DNA from: Epiperipatus broadwayi
Taxonomy: Eukaryota; Onychophora; Udeonychophora; Euonychophora; Peripatidae
Length of the DNA stretch: 64,000 nt
Direction of reading: 5' to 3'
Assembly: GCA_028023455.1 (NCBI GenBank)
Contig: JAQFVV010012976.1
Span: 1-64,000, forward strand
The first letter of the stretch is position 1. Every line of letters starts with the position of its first letter. Shown here piece after piece: positions 37,952-50,514 of the stretch. Below the pieces are notes generated by a model, which saw nothing but the letters and a program-made list of their open reading frames with translations, made no database searches and was not told the DNA's origin. The position numbers and the translations under genes were made by a program.

Positions 37952-38467
37952 TTGTAACCAGTTGGGTCACATAACACACACTAATATAGTGTATGTGCAT
38001 ATATATATATGTAAATAAAAGAAAAGTAGAAATAAATACAGAATAAATTTTTGTAGATATTTTTCTATATTTCCTAAAATAAAATAACAAGTAAAGGGTT
38101 AAATAACTCTGGGTTTAAAGTAAAATTTCATTGCAAATAAGTATTTTAAAAAGGTCTGATAAATAATATTTGTAATTCTGAGTTTGAAATTAACAAAAAA
38201 AAAACATAATTTATTCTTTTATATCTTTTAATTAATACTTGTATAAAATATATTTTTTAATTAATGCTTATTTGCATTTCTACTACCTAATTAAAAATCT
38301 TTGTAGATTAAAAATTCTAAAGGATTATCACATCTTTGGTCAAATTCCAAAGATTAGAGTAAAAACATGAATTTCACACTTTGACAGAAATTTCCAGCTT
38401 GTTTTCAAAAGGATTAAAGTTAATTGATAACAGTCACTGTGTTTTTGTCACCTGATCTAACCAAGGT

Positions 38468-38498
38468 TATAAAAGACTGATAAAAAATATCAGTCAGT
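38468..38498 (+). promoter_or_regulatory. TATA box plus tandem TCAGT initiators
   Basis: TATAAAAG at 38468-38475 is followed by ATCAGTCAGTTC, giving two overlapping TCAGT words (38490-38494 and 38494-38498). The second A lies 28 bp after the first T of the TATA box, close to the usual TATA-to-start spacing. TCAGT is the arthropod-type initiator. It would drive transcription of the nested element to the right. Confidence 0.55.
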
Positions 38499-40217
38499 TC
38501 TGCTTGCAGTTTTGTATGAGTTGGTCAGAAGAGTTTTTAATATTTTAAGCAGTGGCCAACTGGGCCAACTGCAAAGTCTGGATAGTGATTTTTGAAGAGA
38601 ACAGTTTTGCTTGCAGTTTTGTAAGAGTTAGCAGAAGAGCTAGCTAAAAAGTTGGCTCAAATATTTTGTGAAGAGCTGGTAACTGTGGTAGAAAATGGCC
38701 ATAGTAAAGCTAGCTGTAAAGGTGGCTAGAATAATTATCAAAAGAACTACCATGAGGCTTTAAGAATGTAAGGAAGTGGCTGCTCTACAGTTCACTGGTG
38801 GATTTTGAATTTGCATGTAGGAAAATGGTCACGATTCTTTGTAATTCATAGTCTTGAAAGTGTTCTGGAAAAACAGCTTGCAAAATCCAAGTATAACTGG
38901 AACTGACTACAGAAGAGAAAGAGCCAACCATACCTGAATTATATACTTTTACCTGATGATGACAATTGTCTGGATTGACCAAAAAACAACTTGCCCAAGA
39001 GAAACACCAGCTGAATAAAAAAAGTAGTTATATGTATGCTGCTGTGTCTACATATGCAAAGAGAAGCACAGATAAACATGTATACAAAAGTGAGTTGTTT
39101 TTAAATAATTCATTTGGGAAGACATTTTAAATCTATACTTTTAAAATTAAAGACGTTTATAATTAGTTAAGGGATAACTTGATAAAAAGCTTTCTAATCT
39201 CTCAAAAATTGACTATACTTTTTTTTAAAAAAAAAACAAAAAATAAAGAAAGCTGTAATAGAATTTGATAAAGTGATTTTTTTTAATATTGATTAAATAT
39301 GTAAATTTTATGTATATTCAAAAGGGAATTATTAATTATAAAAATTATTTATTGTTTGACAAAATTAAATTTGTTAATAATCTGTGCAATTCTAGGTACG
39401 CATTTTAGCAACCTATCCTAAGGATCTGTATTCTTTAAAATAGAATTTAAAAGCTTAATCGTGTATTATTGTAGGTTAAGTCAAATATGTTTAGAAATTA
39501 CCCACACATGCATGTATGTGTGTGTATATAGATGAATGCTTGTCAAGTATAACATATAAAATTTAATCATTTTTTTTATAATTATTTTATGTTAATTGAA
39601 ATGTATTTCTTGTATATTGTAAAACACACATCTGTGTATGGATATATATATGCATTTATAGAAACTAATTGAGAAATATTGTAAAACAATGTAATAACTT
39701 TAGTTGTGTATATAATTTTGTATACTTTTCAAAATCAGAGCCTTATCCTATAAGACCTTAAAATATCATTCATTTTATTGTTATTAATAAACTTATTTAA
39801 TTGTTAAAAATTGTTTCCATCATCTCTTGGTCACATATAGTAATAGAGCTTGTGTTCTCTGAGCTAGATTCATGCATGGATAAATGGGGATTTGTACCTA
39901 GTGCTTTTGGGGCATCACAGAGATAATCAATCATCATCCTGGTTGGTGCAAAAGAGGATACTCTTTAAAGCCCATGCACTATCTTTTATTTTAGTTTAGC
40001 CTTATTAGGAGTTATGTTTATAGTTGGCCACTACAAATGGCCAAAGCATTGATGATGATCAGCATGTTTTAAATGTCCCAGCATTATTGTTTTGATTTCT
40101 GATTAATGTGTATTTTAATGGATGGGCACTAAGCTGATGCATCCAAGTTATGTGTAAATAATTGCCAAAGGTGGCAAAGGCTCAATAGTTAGTCTGGTCT
40201 ATAGAAGATCCATTTTC

Positions 40218-40289
40218 AATCCAGTCACCAGATTGACTGTTGATTTATATTTTTATTGATCAAATCCAGTCACAAGATTGACTGTTGAT
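40218..40289. repeat. Short tandem repeat, ~45-bp offset
   Basis: Two copies of 'aatccagtcaccagattgac' plus 'tgttgat' (40218-40244 and 40263-40289, one substitution). They lie within the nested insertion. Confidence 0.75.
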
Positions 40290-40608
40290 ATATTGTACTG
40301 ATTTTTTTATTCCTATTAATGATGATGAATGCTATTTGAGTAGTACTCATACTTACTTATAATTACTTTACTTTATAATGCTGGTTGAATTTATAATTAT
40401 GATTTTAATTGTTTTTCTGAGTTAGCTGGCTGATCTCTCAATGATCTCTCAGAGAGTCCTCATTCTCTCATTCTGTCCCTTAAATATTATATTACTTGCA
40501 TATCCTTCTGTAAATTATTGATTTTAAATTTACTGGGGCTGATGATGATGTGCCATCACTCCAGGCTCCCTTCCTTTCACTATTTTCACCCACACCATCC
40601 CGTTACAA

Positions 40609-41271
40609 TATATATATATATGTTTACATCAATAAACCTGAAGGCATACAAAAATAATAATAAAGATCGAATATAACATACTTTACAGTCCCTATGCTGA
40701 CTTTTGGGTGTTCGGAGGCCAGTGATCCACTCTGGAGATACCATGCTAAATAAATAACGTTCAGCACCTTTCAAAGTTCATCTGCATTGGTAGAGCTTCC
40801 AGTTGCCTGTGTACCAAAATCTTTACACTGAACTCATTTTCCCTAGTCCTGATTCTCTGGATTTGATTGGTCACATCTTGTTCATCATGGTTGGATTAAT
40901 CCCTCCCAGTGCACTTGCAGTAGAAGATTTAGACTTAAGCCTTAGTTTGATTAATTATCTTTGCAGCCCAATCACTTTTTAATTGCACACTTTGTTTATC
41001 TGCAAAGTTCCTTCGTCAATTAAACTTCTCGTCTAAAGGGATTTGTTTTTTGTTTTTTTTTGGTTTTTTTTGCTGTTTTAAAAATAACACAACTATTAAA
41101 GTTTAATAATTAATTCGTGAAGTATTTTTTATCCTTTACGTATAAATAACTTACGTATATGTGTGCGATAATTTATATATATACATACGTTTAAATATTA
41201 AATTCACATTTACAACATTTGTTATTATTACATTGTGTGTATGTGTATTTTAATTATACACACACATAACA
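40609..41271 (-). repeat. Gypsy 5' LTR, second part
   Basis: It resumes the LTR at 'gtttacatcaataaacctga' and runs to ACATAACA at 41271. It is longer than the matching part of the 3' LTR because of added sequence, including the T-rich 'ttttttgttttttttgg' near 41050. Confidence 0.88.
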
Positions 41272-44200
41272 CTCTGATTGATCTTTTACTATTAAAAATA
41301 CATTAATTTGCAGACAGGACACTCAATTTAATTCTAAAATCTAGTTTCTAAATTTAGACAATTCAATTAGCCATTACATCTACGGTAGGAGATCAGGTTG
41401 GAAAATATTAGTAAAATTCAATGGGTACTTTAAAATGTTTTAACTTTAATTTGTCATGATCATTACTTGTCTTTAGTTTTGTATTTTACTACGTTGAATG
41501 GCTATAAATTAATTACAGAAGTAATCAACACAACTTCTTTTACATCCAGAACCTATGTAATTGTTGAATTCTGAGCACACAAAAAAAAGATCTTGCAAAA
41601 TAAATAATAAAGCATAAACATATTTATTACATCTGAAAAAAACTTCATTCCTCATATTCATTACAAAATATATTAAAGTCAACCAGATTTTACCTTAAAA
41701 ACCTTGCAAGAAGACTTTTGTGATATTGCTACAGTGGTTAAAATGAAGCAAGAGATATCACTTAATATAGACTTTAATATCCTGACTAATGTATGAAAAA
41801 TTGTAACAATATTTTTATAATAAATAATATTTCACTCTAAATAAGTGTTTATTAAACATCACTTACAATCATCATCAAAAATCAAGAACTCAAGCATTCA
41901 TATCCAAAACATGTAACTTTTCATTATTAAGCTAGTTTATCATTTGAAAGTCTAGTATTTAATCAACAGAATAACTTTTGCAGTATTGATCTTCTTAGTA
42001 CTATATGGACTATTGTCAATTATACTTTGTTAGTTTCCAAACCATGGAATTGTGAATAATTTTTTAGAAGAATAATAAATATGAAGCTTGCTCATTTTTT
42101 CTGGAATATATTTTAAATAAATCTAGCCAATGCTAAAATCTGAATGTTTACATCTTTATCCAGATTAATATTTTATAATTGATTCTATCTCATGCATCAA
42201 AGATGATGGAATTGCTACATGCATATTTTCTACTCATTTAAATATCAATCTAGTGCAAAATAGTCCTTTATTTGATTTAGATAAACAATTTACAGATGAA
42301 GGCCCCTTTTTAACTATTTATATTAGGGAAAGTTAAAAAAATGAATATTGAAACAAATATTATCATTGAAAATAATACAAATATTTCATCCTATATATTG
42401 TTATATGTATAAACAGATTTCAGAATAACTAAGGAATTTGCATTAACTAATATTAAGCTTTCTTTGAAAAGTCTACATACATATCATGGTTAATACTGTC
42501 AAAGTTTCATGACAAGATTCTCATAATGTATTCAGTTTAATATATAATATTTTAATGAAATGGTATCATATATTTCAAAGGAAATTTTAACACAATCTTT
42601 CAAGACTTAAATCTTTTAGAATTAAGTTTAAACAGACAATTCTTATTCAACTTATTCTTTCTGTTTTTCAATCTATTTACCACATATCAATTTCACTTAT
42701 TACCATTTTCAAAAAGTGTTCATCTCTCATTTAGCACCAGCAAAAATATTTCCATTGTACTACTTAATTAATATAAATGTGCAATGTTCATTTCATGTTT
42801 TCTAGATTACATACACAATCTTCTCATTGTCTTGCATATCTTTATACAAGCTCTGACTCTTCTTTTGTCTAACATAAATCAAACTTCAAAAATCTCCTTG
42901 CAAAGTTATTCTAGAAACTTATAGCTAATTATTATATTTATATTTATACTAACATTTCATTTGATTTCAGAACTTACTGTAATTATTTAAAGCATTTTTT
43001 CTATTTTCATTCTAGCATTAACCATTATTGGCTTGAGTTATTAGTAGTTATTAAATAGTAGTACAATTTAATCTTCATCTCAAGATTTGTTTCTGGATTT
43101 TCTCTTTATCCAAGAAGACTTGAGAATTAAAGTGGGAACTATAGCAACACGTATTAAACAGACAACTTTAAAATCTTTTTCCAATATTATGTTAAATTGA
43201 AATTCAGAACACCATAAAGTTTTGAATTCAAGTCAATCCTTTTGTGTTAAACATCAATAACTGTAGTTTCACATCTATTCTAAATTGTAGATATCCTTTT
43301 GTTATTTAAAAATATTCATGCCTATATAAAATCATTTGAATATTAAACTTTATCTTCACCAGCCAAAAGCATACTCATCCATTATCTACATATATATACT
43401 GAATAAAACCTTTTCTTAGCCAGTGTTCAAAACATGAAATAAATCTAATAATACGTCCAATTATATGATCATACTCAAACAAACTACGTTGATTGTTCTT
43501 TGTTTTTGCTCCTGTTACTCATCATTGTTTTTCTTTTTAATTTAGTTGATTTTCTTACTAAAAAGTTGAAATCTACATTTATAAATCCTACACATTACAT
43601 GGTCAGTATTATTTATTGATAGCCTTCTTTTTTATATTATAAATCTATGAATTCAGCTATAAGTATTCCAAGTCTATTCCAAATAAAAAATGGGAAATTG
43701 ATTCATTGATTAAAAGCACTTCTGATGAAATTACAACATGAAAATTATTCCCTCACATTTTTAGGTTTCTTATTCATCTTGATTTAAAATTCTACTGAAT
43801 ACAATCCTGACTATTTATTTTTTAAACAAACGTAAAAGCAAAATTTTTTTGTTTTCAAACAATGATTTTAATTATTGGCTCTTAATTCTCCACAATCATT
43901 GTAGCTTTCAAATTAATAGGCCTTTTATAATTATTTTTTAAATAACAATTATAAATTCATGAGGGCAATGAAAACCTAGCTATCTTTGCATCCAGTATGA
44001 TTTTAAATTGTGCATAAAACTTTGAACAATAAAGCAAACATAAAGAATCCATAATAAAAAGAGACTAAATATGCGTATTATGTTCTAAAAGAGCTTTATT
44101 ATCTATGACAAAATAATGCAAATCATGCTTGCAAAAATAACTTATTCTTCCTCATGAATCTGCTATTTTATTATGGCTTGTGTAAATTTCTTTATAATAC

Positions 44201-44904
44201 ATCTATAAATAATATTAATAAAGTTTTATGAAAGATCTTACTCAGTTTTGCATTATAATTACTCTCACTCAATGCTTTCTTAAACACTTAATAAAAATAT
44301 TATTAAATCCAATTTAATTTTAGATCTCTATTATCAAAAGATTAGGTATTTTTATGTTGTATTTCATAGTGTTTATTTTTTTGTTCTCAATATTCAGTAA
44401 ATTTTCTTAAGACTTTTGGAATAATAAAATAATAATTATAATCTCTATTATCAAAAGATTACAATGTCCATCTGGATGAATTAGAGCATGTTTTAAATAG
44501 TTTATGAGTTTGTTATAAAAAAGCATTGCCTACTTTCAGTGATGACAAGGGTTCATTAATGTTTGTGATATAACTGTAAATATTGAGATGGTAAACAAAT
44601 TGGAAAGATACATTATTATTAATTATCCAAATAGAGTAAAAATAAATAAGTAAAGTGACATAGTAAGATTTAATGAATTATATAATTCAAATATTCTTTT
44701 GGGTAATGTAATTTAATTTAGACAATATGTAATTAGTTAAGTAATTATCTGGTCAGATGGCTTGAGTGATTTAAACAATCTATTGTTATTCTAAAATTAG
44801 TTGCAGATAATATAGAAAAGTCAATTCACCATTAAATAGCAGGATCAAGTTTTAAAACACATAGTTCCACTACTGTCATTATATATTAAGAACATAGTAT
44901 AAAC
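41272..44904. other. AT-rich stretch, nothing recognised
   Basis: There is no reading frame of note, no element terminus and no repeat longer than a few tens of bases. A 19-bp word (ctctattatcaaaagatta) recurs at about 44327 and 44441. Confidence 0.5.
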
Positions 44905-45112
44905 TTGCCGTCAAATTATTTTTCCCTTCGGGGTATTGCGTTGTAAGGGGGTTTTTCGGGGGACTAAAAAATATTTTTTTCCAAATAAAAAAGAAAAGGG
45001 AAAGGGACCCCAAACCCTAGGGGAGCCCCATTTTGTTTTTTGGGGGGGTTTTAAAAAAAAAATATAAACCTTACCTTCCTATAAAAAGGGTTTAAAAAAA
45101 AAAAAAAAATAA

Positions 45113-45145
<33 letters not shown>

Positions 45146-45150
45146 TAAAA
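44905..45150. other. Suspected sequencing or assembly artefact
   Basis: About 245 bp are unlike everything around them. There are dense runs of G, C, A and T (for example 'aagggggtttttcggggg', then 'aaagggaccccaaaccctag'), followed by a long A run and a roughly 30-base T run. Such stacked homopolymers are typical of low-quality read ends rather than biological sequence. Ordinary AT-rich DNA resumes after about 45150. Confidence 0.6.
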
Positions 45151-45381
45151 GCCCAAGGAAATCAAATTCAAAGTGTGAATTGAAGAAAAAAAAACTTGAA
45201 AACGTTGTGCAGAGTATCTGCAATTTTAAATAACCTAGTGTAAATTATACATCTTGCAGATCCTTACCCTTATTTTTATTATTGTCCAGGCTATTAAATG
45301 ATTAGATAATCAGTTTTAATAAACTAGATTAACTTATTTATTCTCTTTATAATGTTAATACCCAAACACCATCATCTAACT

Positions 45382-45773
45382 CAGGAGTTCCCAACCTGGA
45401 GTGTCCATAATGCTATTAATTTATTCCAAAAATAGTTATTAATAATCCTGGGCTAGACTAGGTTAATAGTTACCCCAGCAACATTTTAGGTCTCTTTTCA
45501 GATATGGACACAGCGAGGGTTGTATTGACTTTTTCTTACTGCAGGGTCCAATAACTCAAAATGCCCAGTTAAGATTCAAGATAACTAGTAAAATTGTCAG
45601 ATCGGCACCCCTTTAAACTCATCTCTATGGCATCTGCACTTACTGCACATGCACATGATGTACTGCAAGGTACACTCTCCAATTGCTTATTTCATATTAT
45701 AATGAATAAGGAGAACTAGATAATTTATTAAGAACCAAGGGTACACGGAAACAAAAATGGTTGGAAATCTCTG
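45382..45773. mobile_element. hAT-type MITE (392 bp) with 8-bp target duplication
   Basis: The element starts CAGGAGTTCCCAACC and ends GGTTGGAAATCTCTG, an imperfect terminal inverted repeat of about 15 bp of the CAG..CTG kind used by hAT transposases. Identical 8-bp flanks ATCTAACT lie at 45374-45381 and 45774-45781. The interior has no coding capacity, so the element is non-autonomous and would have been moved by a hAT transposase encoded elsewhere. The perfect target duplication shows a fairly recent or well-preserved insertion. Confidence 0.92.
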
Positions 45774-45789
45774 ATCTAACTGCTATTAA

Positions 45790-48700
45790 TTTTTATATTA
45801 AATAAATAACTCAGTAAAATCTAATTTTTTATTTGGTTTCTTACTATATAGCAATTATCAGGTCATAGCATCCGAATTTCTAGTTAAACTATTTACTTAT
45901 ATATTTTTCTCTTTTTAGGGGAGGGGGGGTGTCAACAGAACTTGAGACCTGTTTGTATAATTTATTTGGAAAGTGAACTTATAACTTTTTTTTTTTTACT
46001 AGTATTGTTGTTTTGTATTTAAGGCAGAACCATGAATATTTTATTAGCAGAAATATTTGTATGATTTTTTTATTTTACAGAACGAAAAAAAAAAGTTAAA
46101 ATTGGCACGATTTCATCTTTTTACGTAATTCTAAATCCCAGTGCTTCTGATAGTAAAATAAATTAAAAAGCAAAACTAATAACAAAGACTAATATTTTAT
46201 TTAAGAAATTACAAATTAATTTAAATAAATATAATACATATTATTTTTTAAGCACTGCCAATACTAAATGCTTATAAAATTATCTGTTGGAGTAGATCAA
46301 AACCAGATAATATACATTTGAACAGATAAATAAATCCATTAGTATGTATATGCTATAAAATTGAAAGTATATTTTCAATATAGATTATAGTTAATTAATA
46401 GGAAAATAAAACTAATACCAATAGTAAAAAAAATAATTCAAAGTACAAATATGATAGTCATAGTAAAATAAAGAGAACTGTTTAATCTTTTCCAGGGTAA
46501 TTTAATTATTAGTCAATGTAACTAATCATACAATAATGAAAGGTAATTTTTAAGCTCAAAATTGTAATAACTCTTCTACCAGTGAAGAAGATTATGTTTT
46601 AACACAATCATATGTTTTTTGTTTTACTGTCAGCATGTTCTCACTCATCTGGATAACCCGGATAAATTTAGTCCTTTTCTCTCCCTATAATAATATCTAG
46701 ATACCTAATTTCTGAATGAATATCTGGATTGGACATGGGCCAATTACCTGTACATGTTTTTGATATTTATTCTGTCTGACTCAAAATTTCAGATATGAAA
46801 ATGGGTAGTAGATGTGGTAACTACTATATCATGAGGATCTTTTAAGACCACAATCATCATAAATATAAATATTAAAACTTGAATTTAGAAAAAGAAAATA
46901 TGAAATTACTATTGAATACTTACAAAAAATATTACTTTAAAATATTTATAACAAATGATTTAAACTTTATATATATAAAAAAAATTTTAATGAATACCAA
47001 AATATTTGTAATTGGTAAATAATACATTAAATTTTTAAGAAATATTAATGATGTTTGCTTAAAGCAATTTTATTCTGGGCATTTTAAGTTGAAATTACCA
47101 TATAGCGACTAGTTGAATAATCTATTATTAATATTTATGTTTTTTGCAAACTTAACATTTCACAAAACTTGGAGTTGTGCAGTGAAGAAGTCTTACATAG
47201 TTATTCGATAATGCATTTTTGATATATTTAAATCTTGTGATTTAAATTCAAGTTATTATTAAAAATTCTATTAAATAGATGAAGATTTTCCTTGTAAGAT
47301 CAGAATTTCTTTAAATAACCTACTTATATATAAGCCTATATTGTTTGTAGTATGTATATTTTGATATCTTAGAGAATAAAATAAATATAATCTGATTGTT
47401 TGATAAATACTGGTGTATTGGCTTATGATGCAATCTTTAGTACTCATTAAGGGGATAGCCTATACTAAAAAGTATAACAATAAATGGCACGTGTCCAAAT
47501 TTAATAATGTTCTATGTGTTTTAGCCAAGCAGTATTAGGCTGAAACTGAAGAATTAAAGTTTTTTGATCAAAGTTCAACTTTTTACATCTGATGTTTGAA
47601 TGTAACATGACTTTTCAAGCAACTAACTGCTCATTTATTCTTTTATATGTTTTAATAATGTTAGAATGTTATATTTGAGATTTATAGATTTTGGATCAAA
47701 GTTATGTCATTTTGATTTTCAAATATCATATGACTTTCTAAGCAATAATCCTTTGATTATTTTATTCATTACAAAAAAATTGTAAATGAATAAGTTTTTC
47801 AATGATTATTCTATTGCTATTCAAAGAATAAAATAAAACCATTTCATTGTTTATATTCAATTTTTGTGAAGACTAAATCATCAAGATGATAATAATTAAA
47901 AAAATTAACAAAAAACTGAAATAATAACACCAACATGAATTTACTTCTTCATTCGATTTTCTCTTATTATAGACTTTGAGTACAAGGCTAAGTACATTGT
48001 TTTTAAATTTTACCCTCTCCTTTAAAAGCATAAAAAAATTTTTTTAAATAAAAAGTAATATGTTAATGTTTTATGTAAAAATGGAAAGAATGAAAACAAA
48101 TGTGATTAGACTCATTAAGAACAAATGACTGACTTAGATAGACTAACACAAGAAAGATTGCTTCATCACAGTAAACCTGCACCATATACATTAATAATGT
48201 AATAAAAACAATAATAAAATATAACTCATTCAAAAAAAATTAAATAAGTAGAATAATAAAATAAAATTATCATTTATATAAACCTGATATTGGGATTTTT
48301 TTTAATAAAGAAAATATTATTACAAAATTAACTTATGTTAGTTCAAGTAATGTAACATTTTCATCAAACTAACTTGCCATATATTTTCTTAAGCAATTTG
48401 TATTTTTGTGACTATTGTAATGGTAGCATATTATCTTACATTTTAAAACTGGAAATTAAACATTCACATATATGAACAATCTATTTTTAATAAATCTTTT
48501 ACATACATTTTAAATAAAGATAGTATATGTAAAAATAATTCAATGACTAGTTACATAGGAGATTATGTGTCATTTGAACATCAAATATGGCCACTTGGAA
48601 ATTTGATTCAGAATTTTGTATTTTTCAATATATGCTAAAATTACAGAACAAAGAATATATATATAATAAAATTGCTATAATAATAAAACAAGAAATGATG

Positions 48701-50066
48701 CAAATGATAAATATTAGTGTGGTTTGTAAAGAAAATGCTGAGTTCCATACTTTTCTAATAACATAAATGCATTCTCCAAACCTCTATATAAAATTCAAGT
48801 TTGGGTATTTTTCATTACCTCATTTAAGTGTTTTTTGAAATAGATTTCATTTGTCAGCTTTACAGATTTATAATTTCACTTTTAAATTTTTATGATGAGA
48901 CTATTATCTTTAACTGCAAAGATAATAATTTATGAACTTAAGCAAATTATTGATATGTCTCCAACTTTGACTGGGTGACCAGGAAACAGAATAACAGCAC
49001 ATATATATTTAGCAATAATAATTTATTAACAATTAGAAAAAGTAATTATTATACTGATCTTTAACACAAATATAAAGTCTGAATTTAAGAAAGCTTAATT
49101 CACTGGTTAATTATTGAAAAGCAAATAATGTTTACAAAGTTTAGCTATAAAGGTAAGCTATTATTCACTTTACCTTCACTAACATCTATAGTCGTTAACA
49201 TACAACCCTTGAGGAGCCTCTTGGGGTGTTTAAAATAATAATAAGACTGAAACAGTCTGTTAAAAAGGTACTAGTCAGCTCAGTAACCTACAGGAGCTGA
49301 AGTCCTGGGACTGAAATTCTCTGATGATGATTTTCACTGCTCTTCAACTTATGGACACAGTGACAGTAATAGCAATCACAGAAAAAACAAGCAGTCCTTT
49401 TTCTCTAGCTTTTTATATCATCTTTTATTTTGTTTCTCTTATTTTTTCTGGAGTAAAGTCTTTGGCTTTAATCAGTTCATATTATTTAAGTTTGTTACCA
49501 TACAACAAAATTCCTTAGCTTTTTAATTATACAATTAATTACTCTCTTAGAAATTTATTTCCATATATGGTAATGTTTTTTAGGTCTATAATATTAATTA
49601 ATCTAAATTTATTTTCATCTCTGTAAGGTTTTAGATCTATGCAATTAATTAGTGTCTTAAGAATTCATTTTCATATAAGGTAATTTATAAAATCTATTCC
49701 ATTAATTAATATATACACGTGATTATGTTAATTTAAACTATGTTTAATTGAAACATTTCTTTTCAACAATTTATTTATCAGCACTCTTATGTTTAAAATA
49801 TTTAATATTTTGCACTTATTATTAAAATTATCAATAATAACTATATGAAAAACTACTTGTTTTAAAATGATAATATTATAAATCTATTAGGTGGCACACA
49901 TATATTCCTCTTATTAAAAACATACATGAAGTAATGTTTAATTCTGTGATATATCAATTTATTATCTTTTTTTAAAACCCAAATCTTTTCACTTATTCTC
50001 ATAATATAACAAATCATTATAATAACTCATTTAGATTTAAATAAATGTAGTTATAATTATACATAC
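45790..50066. other. AT-rich stretch, no supported gene
   Basis: No coding exon was recognised. The block 48955-49320 is less AT-rich at both ends (beginning 'tgtctccaactttgactggg') and may be an LTR or other repeat fragment, but no matching terminus was found. The 64-codon frame at 49324-49518 has a hydrophobic C-terminal half but no other support. Confidence 0.45.
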
Positions 50067-50405
50067 CTTCTTTTTCAGATGACAATATTTTTTTAGTAAT
50101 TATATTGTCACATTCGCATAAATAAGTTCCATAATCCGATTCCTGAGCGTTATGTATATTTAAATGAGGGGGTTCAGGAGTAAAATAAAATTCAGCCCGG
50201 CCTTTTAATGAACCTAAAGAATGATTGGACAATGAACTATATATATAAACTACTTCAATATGACCATTGTCATTTAGTTTATACCATGTGACTGAGTCAG
50301 TATTCCTGCTAACTTCACAAACAATTGAAGAGGATAGAACAGAAACTTGTCTTTTGCTCACAAAATGACCACTCTTTGATTGTTTATCAAGATTAATTTG
50401 AAAAT
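50067..50405 (-). CDS. V-type immunoglobulin domain exon (Ig exon B)
   Basis: A 339-bp exon encodes one immunoglobulin domain, normally part of a secreted or cell-surface recognition protein. The acceptor reads AATCTTATTTTAG|ATTTTC and the donor GAAG|GTATGT; both ends are phase 1. In the 113-codon frame the B-strand Cys lies in SSIVCEV, the C-strand Trp in SVTWYKL and the F-strand Cys in SDYGTYLCEC, a textbook tyrosine corner. SLKGRAEFYF before it supplies the Arg expected to pair with that Asp. It is closely related to Ig exon A (EVVYIYS/EVVFIYS, LKGR/LKDR, YLCE/YICE). The open frame continues upstream of the acceptor to an ATG at 50460 with a hydrophobic stretch, so a first-exon reading with its own signal peptide is possible, though the good acceptor argues for an internal exon. 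Confidence 0.87.
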
Positions 50406-50514
50406 CTAAAATAAGATTTACATTATTAACTATTATTATTACTAATAACAGATGGAACATATCAAAAGTAAAGTCTAAAGACAATTGCAAATTAAAGCAT
50501 AAAAATAATTGCAA

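Larger units (their letters stand above)
37952..40608. mobile_element. Nested 2.66-kb insertion with TTGTAAC/GTTACAA ends
   Basis: The insertion is proved by the interrupted LTR. It begins TTGTAACCAG and ends CCGTTACAA, with TA on both outer sides. The ends could be a 7-bp terminal inverted repeat with a TA target duplication, or the TG..CA ends (TGTAAC..GTTACA) of a solo LTR. Inside, on the plus strand, a TATA box and tandem TCAGT initiators (38468-38498) are followed by two copies of a 'cagtt.tgcttgcagttttgta' segment (about 38494 and 38603), with AATAAA near 39785. This layout favours a long solo LTR. No protein-coding domain was seen. Confidence 0.75.
32954..41271 (-). mobile_element. Ty3/gypsy LTR retrotransposon (K02A2.6-like), with nested insertion in its 5' LTR
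   Basis: Two matching LTRs bound an internal region of about 4.0 kb that encodes gag, protease, reverse transcriptase, RNase H and integrase in that order on the minus strand. Each LTR begins TGTTATGT and ends ACATAACA. The internal sequence next to the 5' LTR reads TTTGGTGCAGTCAAGAG (minus strand), the primer-binding position; next to the 3' LTR is the purine-rich GCGGGAAGTA, a plausible polypurine tract. The 5' LTR is split by a 2.66-kb insertion (37952-40608). Flanks outside the LTRs (TCCTG and CTCTG) do not make a clean target duplication. Coding regions are interrupted by many stops, so the element is dead. Confidence 0.92.

Noticed and set aside
37766-41271. A clean target-site duplication for the gypsy element
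   Set aside because: The flanks TCCTG (left) and CTCTG (right) share only some bases, so no duplication is claimed.
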